Positions 8,482 to 12,807 of a DNA stretch of 12,807 nt are shown piece after piece (positions within the stretch are counted from its first letter, which is position 1; each line of letters begins with the position of its first letter). Source of the DNA: Clostridia bacterium (GTDB taxonomy: Bacteria; Bacillota_A; Clostridia; UBA1381); the NCBI GenBank assembly GCA_017553025.1, contig JAFZNF010000023.1:1-12807 (forward strand), read 5' to 3'. The translations under genes were made by a program, and so were the position numbers. Under the pieces are notes generated by a model. It was not told the origin of the DNA and searched no databases. It saw nothing but the letters and a program-made list of their open reading frames with translations.

Positions 8482-11400
8482 TTATTCAGCCATTTTTACG
8501 AGCTTTTCATATTTAGCCTTTGCATCAGCCTGTGCCTTTTCAAAGAGAGCTTTTGCTCTTTCAGGGTTAGACCTTGCAAGTGAGTTATAACGAACCTCGC
8601 CCATAATGAAGTCTTCATAGCTTGCCTTTGGCTCTTTTGAGTCAAGCTGGAATGGGTTCTTGCCCTCCAAAGCGCGTCTTGGGTCGAAACGGAAGAGGTG
8701 CCAGTAACCTGCCTCAACAGCTTTCTTTTCCTCGGTCTGAGCAATGCTCATACCGCCCTTGATACCGTGGTTGATACAAGGAGCATAACCGATTATAAGT
8801 GACGGACCGTTATAGCTTTCAGCCTCTAAAAGCGCCTTTAAGCACTGGTTGTAGTCAGCGCCCTGAGCGATTTGAGCAACATAGATGTAGCCGTAGCTCA
8901 TAGCGATTGCTGCCAAGTCTTTCTTCTTAACAGACTTACCTGCTGCTGCAAACTGTGCAATAGCGCCTGTAGGTGTTGATTTTGATGACTGACCGCCTGT
9001 ATTTGAGTAAACCTCGGTATCAAATACCATAATATTTACATCTTCGCCCGATGCCAAAACGTGGTCAAGACCGCCGAAACCGATATCGTAAGCCCAGCCG
9101 TCACCGCCGAATATCCAAACGGACTTCTTATTTAAGAAATCTTTGTCTGCAAGAACGTCTTTTGCCTCTTGAGAGTTAAGATTAGCAACAGCTTTTAACA
9201 GCTCTTCTGTTGCAACACGGTTAGCTGTGCCGTTTTCCTTTGTTTCAAGGAATTTATCAACAGCACTCTTAACCGATGGCTCAGCATCTGCAAGTTTTTC
9301 AAGCTTTTCAATATTCTTTTCACGGATAGCCTTTTGACCTAAGAACATACCGTAGCCGTATTCTGCGTTATCCTCAAAGAGTGAGTTAGCCCAAGCAGGA
9401 CCTTTGCCCTCTTTATCGGTTGTATAAGGCGTTGATGGTGATGAACCGCCCCAGATTGATGAACAGCCTGTCGCGTTTGCGATATACATTCTGTCGCCAA
9501 AGAGCTGTGTTATAAGTTTTGCATAAGGTGTTTCGCCGCAGCCTGCACAAGCGCCTGAGAATTCAAGATAAGGCATTCTGAATTGTGAGCCTTTAACTGT
9601 TGTAATCGGGAACTTTTCAAGTACAGACGGTTTTTGTGCAAGTTTTACGCCGTAATCAAAGCCCTTCTGCTCGTCTAAGTTGTTATCAAGCGGCGACATT
9701 GAAAGTGCTTTTGTGCCTTTAACTTCAGGACAGACATTTACGCAGGAGCCGCAGCCTGTACAGTCTAAAACAGAGATGGACATACCGTAGTAGTATCCGT
9801 CAAGCTGTTTCATATTGACATACTTCATACCCTCGGGAGCATTTTTAAGCTCTTCCTCGGTAAGAACTACAGGACGGATACAGCCGTGAGGACAAACGTA
9901 TGAGCAAAGTCCGCACTGCAAGCAGACATCGCCGTTCCAGGTAGGAACATCTATTGCAATACCGCGTTTTTCAAATGCAGCAGAGCCGAGAGGAACCTCG
10001 CCGTTTGCATAAGGAACAAATGTTGAAACGGGAAGCTGCATTCCGCGGAAACCGTTAATCGGAACAAGCACGTTATTTACATAGTCAACGAGTTTGCCGC
10101 TGCCCTCGTGTTTAACAGACAGGTCTTCATCCTTTGCGTTCTTCCAGCTTTCAGGTACTTCTACTTTAACTATTGCCTTTGCACCTGCATCGATAGCGTC
10201 GTGGTTCATCTTAACGACAGCATCGCCCTTTTTGGAGTAGGAAGCAGTAGCTGCATCTTTCATATACTTAATTGCATCTTCTGCAGGAATGATATCTGCG
10301 AGCTTAAAGAAAGCAGACTGAAGCACTGTGTTAATTCTGTTTCCAAGACCGATTTCCTTGCCGATTTTAACACCGTCGATGGTATAGAATTGGATATTGT
10401 TTTCAGCAATATATCTCTTAACCTGACCGGGAAGATGTGTTTCAAGCTCGTCCTTATCCCAAGAGCAGTTTAATAGGAATACACCGCCCGGCTTTACATC
10501 TTGTACCATATCGTACTGTCTGATATACGATGCCTTGTGGCAGGCAACAAAGTCAGCCTTATTTATAAGGTAGGTGGAGGTAATTTTCGCATTTCCGAAA
10601 CGCAGATGTGAAACGGTAAGACCTCCGGACTTTTTGGAGTCATAGTCAAAGTATGCCTGAACGTTCATATCGGTATGGTCACCGATAATCTTAACTGAGT
10701 TCTTGTTTGCACCAACTGTGCCGTCAGCGCCCAAGCCCCAGAACTTGCAGCTCTTGATACCGCTGGGAGTTGTGTCGGGATTTTCTGTAATATCAAGCGA
10801 CAGATTTGTAACATCGTCCTTTATGCCGATTGTGAAATGCTTTTTGTCATTGTTTCTGAATGCAGCAATGATTTGCGCAGGAGTTGTGTCCTTTGAGCCT
10901 AAGCCGTATCTTCCGCCAAAAACGGGAATACCTGCAAATTTTGAGCTTTCCAAGGCTGCTACAACATCAAGATAAAGCGGTTCGCCGACAGAACCTGATT
11001 CTTTTGTCCTGTCTAAAACAACAATCTTTTTAGCAGTAGCAGGAATGGCATCAATAAAGTGATTTACAGAGAAAGGTCTGTAAAGACGGACTTTAATCAT
11101 ACCAACTTTTTCGCCTTTGGCGTTCATATAATCAACTGTTTCGGAAATTGTATCGTTTACTGAACCCATAGCGATTATAACAGTTTCGGCATCTTGTGCA
11201 CCGTAGTAGTTAAAGAGCTTGTAATCGGTACCGATTTTAGCATTAACCTTATCCATATACTCCTGGGTAAGAGCAGGAATTGCCTCATAATACTTATTAG
11301 AAGCCTCTTTTGCCTGGAAGAATACGTCAGGATTTTGAGCTGTTCCGCGCTGAGCAGGGTGATGCGGATTTAACGCATTCTTTCTGAAATCAGCGATTGC

Positions 11401-11994
11401 GTCCCAGTCAACCATTTCAGCAAGGTCAGCGTTATCCCAGCAAGCAACTTTCTGGTACTCGTGACTTGTTCTGAAACCGTCAAAGAAATGAATAAAAGGA
11501 ACTCTTCCTTTAATTGTTGTAAGATGTGCTACAGCACCCAAATCCATAGCCTCCTGCGGATTTGACGATGCAATCATTGCAAAGCCTGTCTGACGGCAAG
11601 CCATAACGTCCTGATGGTCACCGAAAATAGAAAGTGCGTGCGACGCCAAAGCACGTGCCGAAACGTTGAATACGCAAGGCAAAAGCTCGCCTGCAATTTT
11701 ATACATATTCGGAATCATCAACAAAAGTCCCTGAGATGCGGTATAGGTAGTAGTCAAAGCGCCCGCAGCCAGTGAGCCGTGCACTGTACCCGAAGCGCCT
11801 GCCTCGGACTGCATTTCGGTAACCTGAACGGTTCTGCCGAAAATATTTTTTTGTCCTGCAGTCGCCCATTTGTCGGTTACTTCAGCCATTGTAGACGACG
11901 GCGTGATAGGATAGATAGCAGCGACGTCGGTAAATGCGTAGGACGCATAAGCGGCGGCGTTGTTACCGTCCATAGTTTTCATTTTTCTTGCCAT
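8482..11994 (-). CDS. nifJ: Pyruvate:ferredoxin (flavodoxin) oxidoreductase, homodimeric type
   Basis: This 1170-residue enzyme oxidatively decarboxylates pyruvate with CoA to acetyl-CoA and CO2 and reduces ferredoxin; it is cytosolic and central to anaerobic fermentation. Domain I has YPITPSS (28-34), E64 in VTEMQSEAGA and R114, at the same numbers as the catalytic residues of Desulfovibrio africanus PFOR as I recall them. The ferredoxin-like domain has two CX2CX2CX3CP sets: C691, C694, C697, C701 and C745, C748, C751, C755. The thiamine-diphosphate domain has the proximal-cluster cysteines C816, C819, C844 and C1073, plus GDGWAYDIGFGGLDHVLASG. It is therefore complete, with three [4Fe-4S] clusters predicted. 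A strong AAGGAGGAGA site precedes the ATG, and most of the Ile codons I spot-checked are ATT or ATC, which fits high expression. It appears to be a single-gene unit. Confidence 0.97.
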   Translation of the reverse strand: MARKMKTMDGNNAAAYASYAFTDVAAIYPITPSSTMAEVTDKWATAGQKNIFGRTVQVTEMQSEAGASGTVHGSLAAGALTTTYTASQGLLLMIPNMYKIAGELLPCVFNVSARALASHALSIFGDHQDVMACRQTGFAMIASSNPQEAMDLGAVAHLTTIKGRVPFIHFFDGFRTSHEYQKVACWDNADLAEMVDWDAIADFRKNALNPHHPAQRGTAQNPDVFFQAKEASNKYYEAIPALTQEYMDKVNAKIGTDYKLFNYYGAQDAETVIIAMGSVNDTISETVDYMNAKGEKVGMIKVRLYRPFSVNHFIDAIPATAKKIVVLDRTKESGSVGEPLYLDVVAALESSKFAGIPVFGGRYGLGSKDTTPAQIIAAFRNNDKKHFTIGIKDDVTNLSLDITENPDTTPSGIKSCKFWGLGADGTVGANKNSVKIIGDHTDMNVQAYFDYDSKKSGGLTVSHLRFGNAKITSTYLINKADFVACHKASYIRQYDMVQDVKPGGVFLLNCSWDKDELETHLPGQVKRYIAENNIQFYTIDGVKIGKEIGLGNRINTVLQSAFFKLADIIPAEDAIKYMKDAATASYSKKGDAVVKMNHDAIDAGAKAIVKVEVPESWKNAKDEDLSVKHEGSGKLVDYVNNVLVPINGFRGMQLPVSTFVPYANGEVPLGSAAFEKRGIAIDVPTWNGDVCLQCGLCSYVCPHGCIRPVVLTEEELKNAPEGMKYVNMKQLDGYYYGMSISVLDCTGCGSCVNVCPEVKGTKALSMSPLDNNLDEQKGFDYGVKLAQKPSVLEKFPITTVKGSQFRMPYLEFSGACAGCGETPYAKLITQLFGDRMYIANATGCSSIWGGSSPSTPYTTDKEGKGPAWANSLFEDNAEYGYGMFLGQKAIREKNIEKLEKLADAEPSVKSAVDKFLETKENGTANRVATEELLKAVANLNSQEAKDVLADKDFLNKKSVWIFGGDGWAYDIGFGGLDHVLASGEDVNIMVFDTEVYSNTGGQSSKSTPTGAIAQFAAAGKSVKKKDLAAIAMSYGYIYVAQIAQGADYNQCLKALLEAESYNGPSLIIGYAPCINHGIKGGMSIAQTEEKKAVEAGYWHLFRFDPRRALEGKNPFQLDSKEPKASYEDFIMGEVRYNSLARSNPERAKALFEKAQADAKAKYEKLVKMAE

Positions 11995-12001
11995 AGAAAA
12001 A

Positions 12002-12011
12002 TCTCCTCCTT
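12002..12011 (-). promoter_or_regulatory. Strong ribosome-binding site of nifJ
   Basis: On the minus strand this reads AAGGAGGAGA, a near-perfect anti-Shine-Dalgarno match. The AGGAGG core ends 10 bases before the ATG at 11994. It is the strongest such site in the window. Confidence 0.85.
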
Positions 12012-12024
12012 AATTTATTGTTTG

Positions 12025-12069
12025 GGATTAGTCAATCCATTATTTATAAGGTAATGAATAAAAATCCAT
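12025..12069 (-). promoter_or_regulatory. nifJ leader with small inverted repeats (possible operator)
   Basis: Just downstream of the predicted start site is an imperfect palindrome, ATGAAT-AAAA-ATCCAT on the plus strand (12054-12069, one mismatch). A second short repeat, GGATT-AGTC-AATCC, lies at 12025-12038. The first could be an operator near +1. Neither is long enough to be sure, and neither matches a regulator site I can name with confidence. The leader holds no riboswitch that I recognise. Confidence 0.25.
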
Positions 12070-12077
12070 ACCCAACT

Positions 12078-12106
12078 ATAATAACACTTTTTCAGCACAA
12101 AATCAA
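12078..12106 (-). promoter_or_regulatory. sigma-A-type promoter of nifJ
   Basis: On the minus strand, TTGATT (12101-12106) is followed by a 17-base spacer and TATTAT (12078-12083). Each hexamer is close to consensus and the spacing is optimal. Transcription would begin near 12071, giving a leader of about 76 bases. The promoter lies between lgt and nifJ, so nifJ can be expressed independently of lgt. Confidence 0.65.
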
Positions 12107-12144
12107 TAACCAAAACCTATAAATTTGTTGCAAATTCAAAATTT

Positions 12145-12807
12145 TTACATTTTTTTACGTTTTAATAGGAAAATACTTGCAAAAATGCCTGAAATTATGC
12201 CCAAAAAGGCAACAACCTGTGAAATTCCCAAAACATTGGGGATTAAATACAGGATATATTCACTGTTCCGCATACCCTCCAAAAAGAGTCTTCCGAGGCT
12301 GTACCAGAAAATATAGAAGAAAAACACCTGTCCGTCTGCGCGTTTTTTGTCCCGAAAAATCAGAATAAGCAAAAGGCCTAAGGAGTTCCAGACTCCCTCA
12401 TATAAGAATAACGGGTGAACGCCTTTTCCGCCGTTTATTGTCATAGCAAAAAGGCTGTCCGTTTCGTGTCCATAGACCTCGGCATTAAAGAAATTTCCCC
12501 ATCTGCCGATAATTTGCCCGATTAAAAGCCCGGGAGTGCAAACGTCAAAAACGTTAAGAGTGTTCAGATTTCTTTTTTTGCAAATAAAATAAGCTGTGGC
12601 GATAGCGCCGATTAAGGCTCCGTATATGGCTATACCGCCCTCCCAAATTTTAAAGACACCCCAAAATCCGCCTACCCCGTTCCAATCGAATATACAATAG
12701 TAAATCCTTGCGGAAATTATGGAAATAATAAGTCCCCAAAAGCATATATCAAAGATATCGTCAGGATTTACTCCACGCTTTTGACAGGTTTTTGTGACGA
12801 ATAAAAG
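12145..12807 (-). CDS. lgt: Prolipoprotein diacylglyceryl transferase Lgt, 5' end outside window
   Basis: The frame is open from the right window edge to the TAA at 12145-12147, giving 220 C-terminal residues. The section upstream of 12444 has no ATG, GTG or TTG codon in frame, so it is easily missed, but it is clearly coding. Lgt moves a diacylglyceryl group from phosphatidylglycerol to the lipobox cysteine of prolipoproteins in the membrane. Visible hallmarks are WEGGIAIYGALIG, then GQIIGRWGNFFNAEVYG (the family signature, Arg at about fragment residue 102), HPLFLYEGVWN, and YSLGRLFLEGMR. Several hydrophobic membrane segments are evident, the last near the C-terminus before LLKRKKM. Probably about 40 N-terminal residues are missing. 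No strong terminator follows. It points the same way as nifJ, which has its own promoter. Confidence 0.93.
   Translation of the reverse strand, partial: LLFVTKTCQKRGVNPDDIFDICFWGLIISIISARIYYCIFDWNGVGGFWGVFKIWEGGIAIYGALIGAIATAYFICKKRNLNTLNVFDVCTPGLLIGQIIGRWGNFFNAEVYGHETDSLFAMTINGGKGVHPLFLYEGVWNSLGLLLILIFRDKKRADGQVFFFYIFWYSLGRLFLEGMRNSEYILYLIPNVLGISQVVAFLGIISGIFASIFLLKRKKM

Noticed and set aside
8389..8583. Small rightward ORF across the miaA-nifJ junction
   Set aside because: It overlaps miaA's end, the terminator hairpin and the nifJ 3' end and lacks a ribosome-binding site.
10108..10473. 121-codon rightward ORF opposite nifJ
   Set aside because: It is antisense to a conserved part of PFOR and its translation has no recognisable features; open frames opposite long biased genes are common.
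12122..12136. Inverted repeat AATTTG-TTG-CAAATT as the lgt terminator
   Set aside because: The stem is only 6 bp, nearly all A-T, and no proper T run follows on the leftward strand.
12145..12807. lgt as a broken or frameshifted gene, because its first ATG is only at 12444
   Set aside because: Hand translation shows the same frame open without a stop from 12807, with conserved Lgt residues throughout. It is cut only by the window edge.

Overview
The window looks like a chromosomal core region of an anaerobic member of the Bacillota (class Clostridia, perhaps a gut lineage). It is AT-rich by eye and tightly packed. It carries the Bacillota-type order miaB - YlbF/YmcA-family gene - mutS - mutL - miaA, next to a large single-chain pyruvate:ferredoxin oxidoreductase, which fits anaerobic pyruvate metabolism. 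MutL has an endonuclease motif, as in bacteria without MutH. I see no mobile element, CRISPR array, rRNA or tRNA.

Layout, left to right. Positions 1-279 hold the 3' end of a probable D-Ala-D-Ala carboxypeptidase gene. It converges on a leftward YkuE-like metallophosphoesterase gene (298-1095), with a bidirectional terminator between them. A short divergent intergenic region (1096-1220) carries candidate promoters for the phosphoesterase and for a rightward five-gene operon. The operon is miaB (1221-2636), a small YlbF/YmcA (RicA-like) gene (2648-3025), mutS (3049-5616), mutL (5631-7541) and miaA (7541-8458). Its gaps are 23 bases or less and mutL/miaA overlap by one base. A second bidirectional terminator overlaps the miaA stop. 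It separates the operon from the leftward nifJ/PFOR gene (8482-11994), which has its own well-formed promoter near 12078-12106. The right end holds the leftward lgt gene (12145-12807), open to the window edge and lacking its 5' end.

How the genes work together: MiaA and MiaB catalyse successive steps of the tRNA A37 hypermodification ms2i6A and flank the mismatch-repair pair MutS/MutL in one transcription unit. The YlbF/YmcA-family protein ends in a four-cysteine cluster that probably binds an Fe-S centre and lies directly beside the Fe-S enzyme MiaB. PFOR makes acetyl-CoA and reduced ferredoxin. The carboxypeptidase and Lgt are envelope enzymes.

I did not find a convincing new biological system. 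The most interesting points are local: the cysteine tail of the YlbF/YmcA protein, terminator hairpins that contain stop codons at both convergent junctions, candidate clamp-binding motifs in both MutS and MutL, and the nifJ leader with a possible nine-codon upstream ORF and an imperfect palindrome at the transcription start.
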